This document shows positions 1 through 10,499 of a DNA stretch of 64,000 bases, in pieces. Location of the stretch: NCBI GenBank assembly GCA_000827325.1, contig KN832870.1, positions 2,418,001 to 2,482,000 of the forward strand. Reading direction: 5' to 3'. The notes under the pieces are model-generated. The model had not been told where the DNA came from. It worked only from the letters and a program-made list of their open reading frames with translations, and searched no databases. The translations under genes were made by a program, and so were the position numbers. The stretch's first letter is position 1. The number at the start of each line of letters is the position of its first letter. This DNA comes from Oidiodendron maius Zn (taxonomy: Eukaryota; Ascomycota; Leotiomycetes; Myxotrichaceae).

Positions 1-1094
1 AGATTTCCAAGTCTCATCACGACGCTAAGAGGTCGTTCTTAGTCTTGTGGCGGCTAGGGCGGTAGATGTCATGTCGTTCCAATTCCTGTCCTTCACTTGG
101 CGATGGCTCCCGTCGACCTAGTGTTCCTCATTGCAGGTCATGAGATACTGTCCGCTTCAATTGCTTGTCTGTAGTGCCTTCCTATACTTGGCATTTTTGA
201 AACATTAGAAAGTACTCTCTAGCCCTAAGCTAATCAAAACCAACATGTTAGAGTTGTGGGCAAGAGAAGGCCGAAAAGCGACAATATTGGCAGCTTAGAA
301 TGCTACTGTTTCTTCACGTCGCTGGGGCGAGGAATTGCACTAAGCCTCAGGCGTGTCTAGAAACAAACTGGGCGCGGATAGGACTGGATGGAAGTCTGCC
401 AGTCTAGAAAATGAAGAGATGACAGTGCCTTTAAATTGTGCTTTCGTTTTTCAACCGGATCTGAGCGAATCCTTCCATCCCTACGGGCGCGTGTTTCACA
501 CCAAATCTACCAGTAGTTTCACGGTTTAGTGCAAATAACGTGTAATGTACTGTACAATATACCGTAATACGACTGGCGTAGCTGCAAATATGACATTATG
601 TACGTGCGATAAATTCACGTGGAGTTTTGTGTGCTCCCCCTTTTGGCCGGATAAACTCGGAACATAGGTTCCTGTGCTCTAAGTCTTCAAAACTTGGAAT
701 CACATTCTTTCTTGATAGTACCTTCGTACTGTGGCCCTGAAGCCCGGAGACAATAGTCACGATGGAACAGGGGAGAACAACTGAATTGGCTTTTCACGTC
801 GTGGATGGGATGATTAACAGTATGACCACAACTGCAGTATTTTTTCCTGCTAATCGAATCCTTGTGGGGAAACGGTTAAAGAACAAAGTTAGACCACCTA
901 TAACTTTATATGCTCACAAGAGAGAAATTTAAGACCCTAAAACAATGGACTCGTCTCGGCACGGTAGGTGTCTCGCCACGGAGGGACGTATGTTACGCTA
1001 TTTCGTATCCACAACAGATGCTTGATATGGTTATTAAAATTAAATAGGAAATCCAATCCAGTATACTCCCACTCCAAAAGGATATGTATTGCTC
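1..1094. other. Gene-free stretch at left edge
   Basis: No open frame with recognisable coding content is seen on either strand. The only structured element is one diverged copy of the dispersed 39-bp repeat at 957-995. The rest is probably the 3' flank of the aspartic protease gene plus intergenic DNA. Confidence 0.5.
957..995 (+). repeat. Diverged copy of dispersed 39-bp repeat
   Basis: Starts CGGCACGGTAGGTGTCTCGC and ends in GTTA. It aligns without gaps to the copies at 45687-45725 (reverse orientation) and 49089-49127, matching the former at about 33 of 39 positions. It has no inverted partner nearby. It is probably a solo remnant of a mobile element end, but the element family is unknown to me. 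Confidence 0.6.
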
Positions 1095-2746
1095 TTAGAA
1101 CACGAGGAATAAGCCACTGCCCAAGACAGCGAAGAAAACCGAGACCCCTATCACGACCAAGCCGCCCAGGTCAAGGGGTGTGGTTAACGAGCCAGGACCG
1201 GTGCTATGGGTTGAAGTAGAACTTGAGGTGGAGAGGGTAGAATCTGAGGTGGGGAGAATATTTCCAGTCCTTGAGGGAAGTGTGAAAGGGTCAGGGAAGG
1301 TTGTAGGAACCCCCCCGGATCCATCGGTTGACGGAGTGGCGCTCTCAGACACGCCGTTATTACCACTAGGTTCTACCACGGCACTGGTGGCAACGCCACT
1401 CGTCACGGGGATGGTAGTAGCATCGGCAGGGAAATCCAAGATGCTGCTCGTGGTCGAGTCGAAGTTGGTCTGGCCGAGAGCGATGAGATTGTTCTTGAGG
1501 TCATAAACAACATAGGCAGATCGGAGGAAGTTATCACCAAGAACGTAAGGCTCCCCATCCTGAGCCATGAAGCCCAGAGCGCAGGGGTTGCTGATGTTCA
1601 CGTTTGGCTGGCCGCCAACGAAGATATCGGCATCGTAGATCAGCTCGGCGGCGGGAACCTTAATGACGATGCTCTCCGATGTTCCGAACCCGAAGTCGAA
1701 AGTAAAGGTGTCGCTGCTGTCTCGGACCGAGCAATCGACAAAGGCAAACTGAGATTCTTTATCAATCTCACCGTTGACTGCGGTCAAGATTTCATCCATA
1801 AGAGAAGTAGGGAAGTAGGTGAGAGTGGTTCCAGAGTCAAGGACAACAGGAATTTGGAAGCTGCTCTGGGTAACTGTCGTCGACTTCCCAGAGCTCGTGG
1901 TTCCGAAGGAGGTCATATCTACGATGAAGGCGGTATATATACTCTGGTCGCCGAACGTCTGCGGAATGATGGGCATCTGTACCAAGTTTCCTTGATACTT
2001 GTCTGAATCGAGACCACCAAAGAGCAGAGAGCCAGTCGATGCCTGAAGATCGTCCAGATACAGACTATAGGCCTTCGTGCTGATCAGACCTTGTGAGACC
2101 AAGCTGTCGATAACACTTGAGTAGACAAAGGGGGGATTCTGAGCCGTGCTGGCCTCATTCTGGTCGTATCCAATGCCCAATAGTCCAGGGGAGAGGGTGG
2201 ACTCAGTTGCAATACCCATTGTTTGAGCATTGAGACTCTGGCCACCGAAGCTCAAGACGTCTGTGAAGTAGTCTCCCTGTGCGCCTGTGCCGTCTGCATA
2301 TGTAATGTCGAATTCACCGGGGTCAACCACCTTGAAGGTAGAAGAGCTTGCAGAGGTAACTGCCTACTGTCAGCTATCTCGCCCTGTAGGCGGATCATGA
2401 GATGGTACTTACAGGGAGTTTCGCATTCAGAAGAGGTGTCGAGGCTGCTAGAGCAGGCCTCTGAGGTGGAATCCAACACCCACACATCACTGCTACCAGT
2501 GTCGATGGCTAGCTTGATGTCCTGCGCCGGTGTGCCGACCTGCACATTAATGATGTAGTTCGAATCAGTAATCTGGTTCACTTCGTTTTCCAGACTGGCA
2601 GAGAAGTCCTTTCGCGCGGCCAGCATCCGCTTGCTCAGCTTCAGGCCCGGGGCGGGGTTCTTGGCGATGTTAATCGGGACAGCGGCGAGCGCGCAGGAGC
2701 TCAGGGCGGCGACCGACCAGATCGCCGAGGTCGCGATTGACTTCAT
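1095..2746 (-). CDS. GPI-anchored aspartic protease (yapsin/OpsB type)
   Basis: Two exons, 2413-2746 and 1095-2359, separated by a 53-nt GTAAGT...CAG intron, encode about 532 residues. A hydrophobic signal peptide (about 1-21) is followed by a KR pair at 39-40, a likely Kex2-type maturation site. The pepsin fold carries both catalytic Asp motifs: DTGSSDVW at about 82 and LDSGTTLTYFP with Asp near 286. After the catalytic part comes a Ser/Thr-rich stretch of about 90 residues and a C-terminal hydrophobic tail, the layout of a GPI-anchor signal. The protein should therefore act at the cell surface, processing secreted or wall proteins. The start at 2746 was chosen because it opens directly into the signal peptide; upstream in-frame starts add a non-signal extension. 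Assignment to the OpsB/CtsD/yapsin group is by architecture, not by alignment. Confidence 0.9.
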
Positions 2747-3922
2747 GGCGGCGCGGTGAACGGGTCTCGTTGGGAGATTGAGAGGAAGAGAGAGAGAGGC
2801 CGAGGTGTGCAGCGACAAGTCTGAAACAAGAGGAGGCCGGCCCACGCGTTCGTCAGAACCGTAGCACAATGAAGGGAATGAGGCGGAGGGTGATGAGGGG
2901 AAGAGAAACAGGGTAACCAACAGCGACCATGAGGATTATTTGTATCCAAGCAAGCTCGCTCAGTCGTGCAAACTTCGTCGCGCTGCCTAGAAATGCCCAG
3001 GCGCTACTCTAGGCGCTACTCTTGACGCTGACAGGGCCTTTTCATAAGGCACAATGGGGGAGCATAAAGGGGTATCACGCCGAGCCAATCAGGAAGCTGA
3101 GAGTGGACAAGGCAAGCGAACTTCCGCCCTTGCCGCGGTAAGCGCGTGTGCAAGGGCTGGAAGGATTTGGGACTGAGGCAATTATGCAGACGCTGGCCCA
3201 GTTGGGCAGGCCATTTCCGATACATTGCAGTCCACCTCAAACACCTATCTTTAGCAACACGGCAGGAAATGAGCCAGGCGGATTCAATTGTTGGGTTGGC
3301 TGCAAACTCATGCCACAGAGCAAACCAAGTCCAACTCGGTACCAGCGAACCAGAGAGTGGATCAAGTCTATCCCAGGTAGCAACAGTTAGGTTATGATGG
3401 GAAACACATCCCGGGCTGGAGGGGATGTGACGCATGGGTCGCACTCGTGCTTATATGCTTCACCCTTCATAGGGTGCTGTACTCCTTCGTAGGCGGCTGG
3501 TAGCTTACAGCACTTCATAGCACTTTACTGCACAAGCAAGCTCACAGCTTAGCTCGCCATCACGCCCCCATTTATTCCTGTGCATAAACCCACACCACGC
3601 GCTTGAACGGGGAAAGATTGTATTCTCTTTATCTTGACCTCCAGCCTAACAAGTTACAGTCACCATCCGCTCTCCTGATCTTCACCCAGCGCTTAGCACC
3701 GATCATGTGACGAGCCTTGTTTTAGACCCTTCATCCCCGGCCGGCCCTGCACCCTCTGCTGGAAGATCGTTGGCTCCAGGCTGCCAAGCCAGGGAGTTAA
3801 TACGTACTGTGCATGCTACACGCGCAGAATCTGGTGCGAAGCAATATCCAAAGAATATCTCCAATAGTCACTGCTGCCTCCTTGCCTGGTGTTGCTTGGT
3901 TGCTCATGAATGCATGAGTCGG
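2747..3922. other. Intergenic: protease promoter and downstream flank of RNA-binding gene
   Basis: No convincing gene. Open frames of up to 142 codons exist on both strands, but they are mutually overlapping, Trp/Cys/His-rich and lack domain-like sequence, so I treat them as chance. The right part, near 3450-3700, probably holds the 3' end region of the gene that stops at 3923. Confidence 0.5.
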
Positions 3923-6482
3923 TCACCCGAGACTCTCAAATCTCTCCTTGGCCTTGTCTTTTGCCTTGCTCACAAATTCCGCGTAGCTACCTTTTGTTTG
4001 CCGATGGGCTTCTTCCGTAGCGTCACCCAACTTTCCGCCCTCCGCCCCCAGCCCTACCCCCTGGCTATAGAGCTCTGTCTTAATTGCCTCAGTCCTCCCC
4101 GTGCCCTGTGCGCCAAGCCCTTCGCCCAAAGTCCAGCCCATCTTGCCCAACAACGTGGCTCCCTTGGATGGCACGGGAGGCGATTCATCTTCATCCTTCA
4201 TTGATGGACCACTCTTACCACCACCATCCTTCGCCCGATTGTGCTGAGCAGCTGGCTGCTTTGGCTGATTGAAGGCCTGCCGACGTTCTTTAGCTCGGTC
4301 TCGGTATGCCGAGCCTTCAGAGTTTGGGTCCACAGCCGTGTTCAGTTTCTCCACCGCCTTTTTGACGAGGAGCTCGTTTTTAATATTATCTCTGTGCAAT
4401 TGGCTCATTCTCTCATGCTTATGCACTTCGGCGTCTGTTTTGAATTGACGTGAGCACAAGAGGCAGCACTTTCGTTCTAAGTCTGCAAATGACCGGCTTG
4501 GGGGGGTATCTGGTAAGGCTTCGGACTTTTGGTTCGAAGTTGGGGATGATTTTTCTCCTGAAGTTGTCTGATCATCTTTGGGTGGGAGACCATGCAGTTC
4601 CGCGTGCCGATTCGTCCAAAACTGAAGGTGAGGCGCCACAACTTTCTTATTGCTAGCAGGAGCCTCCTTATCCGCCTTCCTTTTCTTCGATCTCGGGTCC
4701 CCCTCCTTCGCACTAGTGAGAAGACCCTCATTTGCTGCCGCCTCTGCCGCGATTTTCGTATGATCGGGCCCCTTGACCTTCGCAGTAGATGCCGGGTTGG
4801 TTGCTTTCACGACATATTCGCTGGCGTATGCTGCTTCATCCCAATACATTAACCTGACAGCCGCGTTTGATAATGGACTGAATGTGAAATTGGCGGATTC
4901 GGGTCCGATCGGGTGGAGAACCGGCACAAACACCCCAGCATGGATGTACGACACAAGGACCGGCTTAGATGAGATGGTAAATTTGTCGGACGATTTATAC
5001 TTTGCCATGGCGGCCTGCGCATCCTCCACTGTGTTGAACTCTGCAAAGCCGTACCTCCAGCTATCGTCCGTCTTTTTGTTTCGAATTAGCAGCACTCGCC
5101 GGAGTGATCCCTCTCTGGCACCCAGGCTAGCATCATTCGACGTGGACACAATCTTTGACTTTTTGGCTGCTTGTCCACCTGCAGGAGGTGTGCTACTATT
5201 TATCTTGTAAAGCTTGCTGACGCCCTTTGCCAGTAGCTCCTCATTCACCCCAGGCTCTAGGCCGCGGAGAATGAGGAACTGTGATGCGGTACCATCTGGC
5301 GATACATCACTATCCCCAGTAGTTGCGAAGCCGGAATAAGCAGAAATATCTGCTTGTGTGACAACGACGCCATGGGCAGTGGCACCTTTTATAATGAGTA
5401 TATGTGAATCTACCGTAACGGGCACTACTTACGCGTTCTTGGCGCATTGCATCGAAAACATAAAGTTCGATGAGGGTAGTTAGCAAGGTTGCACTAAATA
5501 ATCAGCGCCGCATTAATGATCAAGCTGATAAAACGTACCGCTTCGCATCTCCAGTCGTCTTCCCCTTTGCCAGGCTTATCACGGTCGTCTCTATCGCGAC
5601 TGTATGCAATTCGGACTTTGGAAAATTCCGCCGTAGGGTTTGGATTTGGACTATATGGGTCGGCTACTGAAATGGCGGGGAAGAAGCGTTCGAGGAAAGC
5701 TCTTGCTTCAGGTATACCAAAAAACTGAGCAAAGGCAAATTGGCGTGAAAGTCCTAGGACATATTAATATTACTCAAGCAAGTACGATGATCGGAGCGCA
5801 TACCCGTCTTTTTATCCTTGATCAATCTAACCTCTTCTATGCCCTCAACCCTTAAGTTGCGTTGAAGTTCATATGAAACCTATAAATGGAGATAGCGGCC
5901 AAGACGGCCAACCCTACACTTAGCCAGAGTCCCAAGATCATTCTATGAACACTTATGGTAATGCTAGTAAGGGTGATGCGTGAAGTTGCGCAACAAGGGA
6001 GGAATGGGGCGGCCAACGTGTTCCTGGGTCATATCTATTGGGAGACCCTCGAGTATGACAATACGATTTGGGGGCCCTCCAAAGTATGGCGAACGGCTTC
6101 GACTTCTATCATGCGGTGAGCGGTAGCCTTCCCGATCACGATCGGTATATCGTCCTCTTCCTTCATGACGTGGGGATCTCGATCTGTTATGCCGACGCTC
6201 GTAGTGGTCTTCATATCGATCATCTCTTTCTTGGTACCTCGAGCCGTATGTCCTTTCGGCGGCAGGGCCTCTCGGGGGTATTATTTGATTATCTTCAGAT
6301 GTCCAATATCAGCACAGTCACAGGAGCCGCCATCTCCAAGCTATCGATTTACCCTTCCGCGCATTCTGATACCGATGACCCTGCGAAGGCGAGTCGCGAT
6401 AGTAGTCATCCGTGTAGGGCTGCTCGTTGTACATATCAGAGCCGTGGCTAGATGGATGTTGTATTGAGTTCCCACGATCCAT
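3923..6482 (-). CDS. RBM5/RBM10-like splicing factor (RRM, RanBP2 zinc finger, RRM, C2H2, G-patch)
   Basis: Six exons (6353-6482, 6018-6292, 5804-5879, 5539-5753, 5433-5493, 3923-5385) give about 739 residues. Order of parts: an Arg/Ser/Asp-rich N-terminus with RSRSP motifs; RRM1 beginning NRIVILEGLP (about 115-210); a RanBP2-type zinc finger DWRCEACNLANYPHRTLCFRC spread over an intron (about 227-250); RRM2 with FLILRGL (about 284-400); a C2H2 finger CCLLCSRQF...H...H (about 558-584); and a G-patch LLGKMGWTLGEGLG (about 659-704). This is the domain order of the RBM5/RBM10 family, which acts in early spliceosomes on 3' splice-site choice; nuclear location is inferred. The 138-nt intron at 5880-6017 has an unusual GTTGGC donor, the weakest junction in the model. 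The start at 6482 is the first ATG leading into the RS region. Confidence 0.88.
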
Positions 6483-6728
6483 CTTTCGTGAGTATAGATT
6501 GTGGGGTCTACAAAGATAAAACAGTAGTTGATGATCGTTGGCTGGACATGGAAACCAAGCTAATTTTGTCGTCAGTTTGCAGGTCATCACCTACCGCTGT
6601 TCAAAAGAGGCGAATAATATCACGTGACTATGATATCAAAGAAGCAAACATTTCTCCGCCTGTGGACCATCTTCTGATAAGCACTGGGAAAAGTCAGATC
6701 ACCAACCAGCCTGAACCTGTCTGTAGCT

Positions 6729-7367
6729 ATGACTACGGAATCGCTCACGGAATTGCAGGAAGATGCATGCTATGTTGCAGTGGCTCACGATGATATCGAC
6801 GTGAAGGCGGCCATGGATCGAGTACGCAGCCCCAAGGCTGGGGCAATAGTACTTTTTGCTGGTGATTAAAACTCCATTTTTAAACAGTACTAGGACTAAT
6901 GTAAAATCCTAGGCACTACTCGTGATAACTTCCAGGGAAGACCCGTCCTTGAGCTTCACTACACAGCCTATGAGCCTCGTGCCTTATTAACTATGCTGTC
7001 AATATGCAAGGCCGTTAAGAGAAAGTACTCTTTAATTTCTATCGCAATGATACACCGACTGGGTGATGTACCAATTGGCCAAGAGAGTATTTTGATTGCA
7101 GTATCATCACCTCATCGCCAGGCAGCTTGGAAAGCAGGCGAAGAAGCCCTGGAAGAATGTAAGAAGCAGGTCGAGGTATGGAAAAGAGAGCTCACTGGTG
7201 ATATGGACGGCGGCGTATGGCGCGCAAATTGTAATGAAGCTGCTGGAACGCTGGCTGGGGAAGATGACAATGCCAGTCCTGATGTGCATGCACGCGGACC
7301 AGTTATCCGACCAGCGAGACCAGGTGAACGTGGTCATGGCCCCGTTGTTCATCCAAGCGCTCCGTGA
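6729..7367 (+). CDS. cnxH: Molybdopterin synthase catalytic (large) subunit, MOCS2B/CnxH
   Basis: Two exons, 6729-6861 and 6913-7367, with a 51-nt intron, give about 195 residues, normal for this family. The protein is the MoaE-like subunit that, with the small MoaD-like subunit, inserts two sulfurs into precursor Z to make molybdopterin in the cytosol. Visible family blocks are GAIVLFAGTTRDNFQG near the N-terminus, IAMIHRLGDVPIGQESI, AVSSPHRQAAWKAGEEALEE, and CKKQVEVWKRE with the conserved catalytic lysines. The tail GGVWRAN is also typical. The last 45 residues or so after that motif are Pro/Arg-rich and look less conserved; the stop is at 7365-7367. The gene converges on the hypothetical gene at 7918-8880. 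The symbol follows Aspergillus nomenclature. Confidence 0.92.
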
Positions 7368-7917
7368 TTGCATCCGGACGCTTAATGATGGCCATGTAAG
7401 TGGCTAATTGTTCGTCGGGTCTGAACTTGTTGAGGATTACGGGGGAGTACGTGTCGCTCAGGGGCTTCCAACTCCAAGTACGATACAGTCCCCAGGCAGG
7501 ACGTTGCTTATATTGCTTAACAAAAGAACTTCAAACCATACTGAAAGATGCAATCCACCTCTTAATCTACAAGACCCAAGGTCCAAAGATGGCTCTACCA
7601 GCGGTCGTGTTACCTGCACTTGGATGAAGATCTTGAAGATTTGAAATTGCAGATGTTTGGATAGTTCGTTAACCTCAAACTACTCCGCAATGTCAACTTG
7701 TCGAAGACATGCAACTCAGGCCAGCCTCCAACTTCCGTACTAATAAACGCAGACTTATTACTTCAAAATAAACCGAACGCCACCGCAGAAAGTTCGCCCG
7801 CCCAAGTCGTTGTACTCATCAGTCATAACCGAAAGGGAAACCAAATCTCCCACAAAAGAACGCCACTCAAATATTTAATGATACATATTACTCAGCATCC
7901 AACAGTTGTGTTTCCGC
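7368..7917. other. Convergent intergenic region
   Basis: Lies between the stops of the molybdopterin synthase gene and the hypothetical gene on the other strand. It should hold both 3' untranslated regions. A frame of 75-78 codons at 7400-7644 shows no protein-like features. Confidence 0.5.
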
Positions 7918-8880
7918 TTAGAGCATTCCTGGCAGGGCCAAGAGACTTAAATTCCAGAGCTTCCCTCCCTTTCTTCTCGGACTTTTATTGTCTCCGTTCC
8001 CATCACTTCCGCTGCCATTGGTGCTTCTTCTTTTTCTCTTGCGGCTCCGACGCCAAAACGAAACCTTGGGCTCGTCCCAATCCTCGAAGACAGACTTCTC
8101 TCCCCCAGATGGTGGGTTGGGCGGCTGTACGGTTTTGGATAGCCACTCTGAAGGGTGCGGAGTCGTAGACAGAGACGTGTTGATGCTTGGAATGGTACGC
8201 TGTGGGCGTGGTTCGAGGAGTGTGCAACTTCGAATGCTGGATGGAACCCTGGAGATAGATTGTGCTTGTACTGGGTCCGAATATGGTCTAGTAGGCATTA
8301 TATCGCCATGAGGAAGTTTTTTGTCTCCCTGCTCATACTTCGCAGGATGCAGTGATGATGAGATTGGTCCTGAACTGCAAGTACGGTCTCTATTTTCAAA
8401 AGTAATAAAGTCGCGTGGCTGGTGGAGGTCCCCGACTGAACGTATTTTGGTGAGGTCTGGTCTTTTGAAGTTGGTCTTGCGAAATGTGAGGTGTGAGCGT
8501 TGCGTGCGCAATGGTAAGTGCTCTTCCTCGTCGATATAAAACTGCGGCTCGCTCAAAGAATTATCCTCCAGCCATGAATCCCATATCATATCACCTGAAG
8601 AGTGATAATCATAGTCGTCCCCTTCGCAGGAAGTACCTGGGCTAGGTGGACCCGCATCCACAACCATGTCTGGCGCGGAGATGTCAGATGAATTAGAGGG
8701 TCGACGTTGACGCTGAGTTTCTGATGGCCAACGAAGCCGTGTAGGCGGTGCGGTCGAATTTTTGGGTTGTCCATCTTTGAAAGGGGGTGTTGAATCTTGC
8801 CTGAGATCCATTTCGGAAATAAATAGCGCAACTGGCGACGAGAGGAGCCAGTCCAGGCATGAGTCTTGCTCGCTGGCCAT
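7918..8880 (-). CDS. Hypothetical protein, low complexity with basic C-terminus
   Basis: Single-exon frame of 320 codons starting MASEQDSCLDWLLSSPV. I do not recognise a domain. The protein is Ser/Pro-rich and largely disordered in appearance. It has an acidic patch (EGDDYDYHSSGDMIWDSW) near residue 90 and a segment SVFEDWDEPKVSFWRRSRKRKRRS near 270 that ends in a strong basic cluster resembling a nuclear localisation signal. The FEDWDEP and WRRSRKRKRR blocks are the likeliest conserved parts. It converges on the molybdopterin synthase gene. The frame is long and has a compact ATG start just after a gene-free upstream region, so I accept it as real, but its role is unknown. Confidence 0.65.
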   Translation of the reverse strand: MASEQDSCLDWLLSSPVALFISEMDLRQDSTPPFKDGQPKNSTAPPTRLRWPSETQRQRRPSNSSDISAPDMVVDAGPPSPGTSCEGDDYDYHSSGDMIWDSWLEDNSLSEPQFYIDEEEHLPLRTQRSHLTFRKTNFKRPDLTKIRSVGDLHQPRDFITFENRDRTCSSGPISSSLHPAKYEQGDKKLPHGDIMPTRPYSDPVQAQSISRVPSSIRSCTLLEPRPQRTIPSINTSLSTTPHPSEWLSKTVQPPNPPSGGEKSVFEDWDEPKVSFWRRSRKRKRRSTNGSGSDGNGDNKSPRRKGGKLWNLSLLALPGML

Positions 8881-10499
8881 TGCTGTTATATCTCTTGTTG
8901 CTGGAAGGATTGTCTCGCCGAGAATTCAAACTGAAACAATGTAAGGGAAGTGTTGATGTTGATAAGGGATACTCATGTCTCGTGCAGATGCCGCGGTTAT
9001 ATATCTAAGGATGGAGACTTTATGGGTGTTAAGGAGAGGAACGCGCTATTCAAGCATAAATCTCGCCGTTGATAAATCATGCCCAGCATAGCTGACAGGT
9101 AGCTCCTTGTTTATCTTGAAGATACATTCTTCCCCTACTTCGATCCATCACACGGAGCGTGGCAACCGTTCCAGCAAGCAAGGGATGAGACGATGCTATG
9201 CAAGCAATCTCACTGCTGAGAGCTGTGACCGCAACCAGGTAATAGGCATGCACGACTAGCTGAGGGGCTGAAAAGGGCAGCTGCCTGGATGCGCAGTGTT
9301 AAAAGCATCAGATCTGGCCTCCCCGGGGGCCTACGTGGAAGTCCCATCCAGCTGTATCCCTTTAGAACTTATTTGAGGCGGTGGCGATTACAGACAAGTC
9401 AGATACAAATATGGGCATATCATTTGAGATGTTTCATGGACTTCAAAAGAGGGGTGTTTGAAAACAGGATTTGATTTGCACTAAGGCATTAAGTCTCCGT
9501 ACAATAGTCTGAAATGAGAAACCACCAAAAGCAAGAAAGGACAGATGGCGGTCGATATCTGATACTTCACCGTCAATAATCCGACGCCATCTCTCTGCCC
9601 CTTCGATCGTGAGAACTCTAATTGGGGTAACCAATCGGATCTCAAGCTGTTCAGCCGGCATGGATTCAACTCCAAAGTCTGGAGCTATTTTTGAAGTCCA
9701 TTGGCCGGCCACTGGGGTTGAGAAAAGTGAATGAAGTATGTATCTGGCAATATACAAGACAAAAATGCCGCAGCGCCGTCATGAAGACCTCCTGCATCAC
9801 AATCATCGAGACGGGGTTGCTGCGAGGCAAGGGATCGGCGATGTCGCACTTCCCCCTTCCTGTGCATCTACAGCCACCTTCGGATGGCTGAGTCCTTTGA
9901 TACTACCGACCGACCTTCCATGATGATGGAAGCAGACTGATCGCAGATAACAATCAACCTATAGAAGCAAGAGGAAGAGCGTGAAACAGAAAATTAACAC
10001 ATTCTGGGAGTTGTAGAGTCGGGCGGGCCACCAGACGCGACTTATCATAAATACTGTACCATGCCAGCCTCGGCTGAATGATCATTAACACCAAATTTCG
10101 TCCAAGGGATATGGACCACTGCATCCACACCTATGGGGTCAAGATGCCGCGGTGAGTAATCGGACAGAGATTTGATCTCCTTGCTCCAAAAATAGGCCTA
10201 TACCACAGATTGAACCGATCCGCGAGGGAAAGGAGGTAAGGGCCAGAGTGTTTGGCAAGTGGCTATCTGGAAAATCAGAACGGACAGTCTCCTGTTAGAT
10301 AAAATGGACTGAAGAAAGGTTGCGGCTACATTTACACCAGCCATTCAAAGGGAGACAACTGTCATTATAATCGTAAGTAACGTTATTCTCTATCGTGAAA
10401 TGCATCACGCGACACTGAAATCGCGTATCCCTCATACCGCATAACGCCGTAACACATCGTAGCTGAAGCACAGCCGCCATTAATCATCACACTCATATC
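8881..10499. other. Gene-poor intergenic region
   Basis: About 1.6 kb with no supported gene. The longest frame, 9443-9757 (-), encodes 104 residues (MYIARYILHSLFSTPVAGQW at its start) without a recognisable domain. It could be a small or broken gene, but nothing decides it. The left end is the promoter of the gene at 7918-8880 and the right end is the 3' flank of the DUF3433 gene. Confidence 0.4.

Noticed and set aside
3016-3444. Minus-strand frame of 142 codons with Trp/Cys/His-rich sequence
   Set aside because: Overlaps equally long frames on the other strand, has no domain-like content, and lies where the protease promoter is expected.
7096-7407. Second plus-strand frame overlapping the end of the molybdopterin synthase gene (MKLLERWLGKMTMPVLMCMH...)
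   Set aside because: Looks protein-like at first, but the other frame carries the conserved GGVWRAN tail directly after the catalytic lysines, so this frame is a shadow.
9443-9757. Small gene on the minus strand (104 codons)
   Set aside because: No recognisable domain and no supporting exons; kept only as a remark in the gap description.
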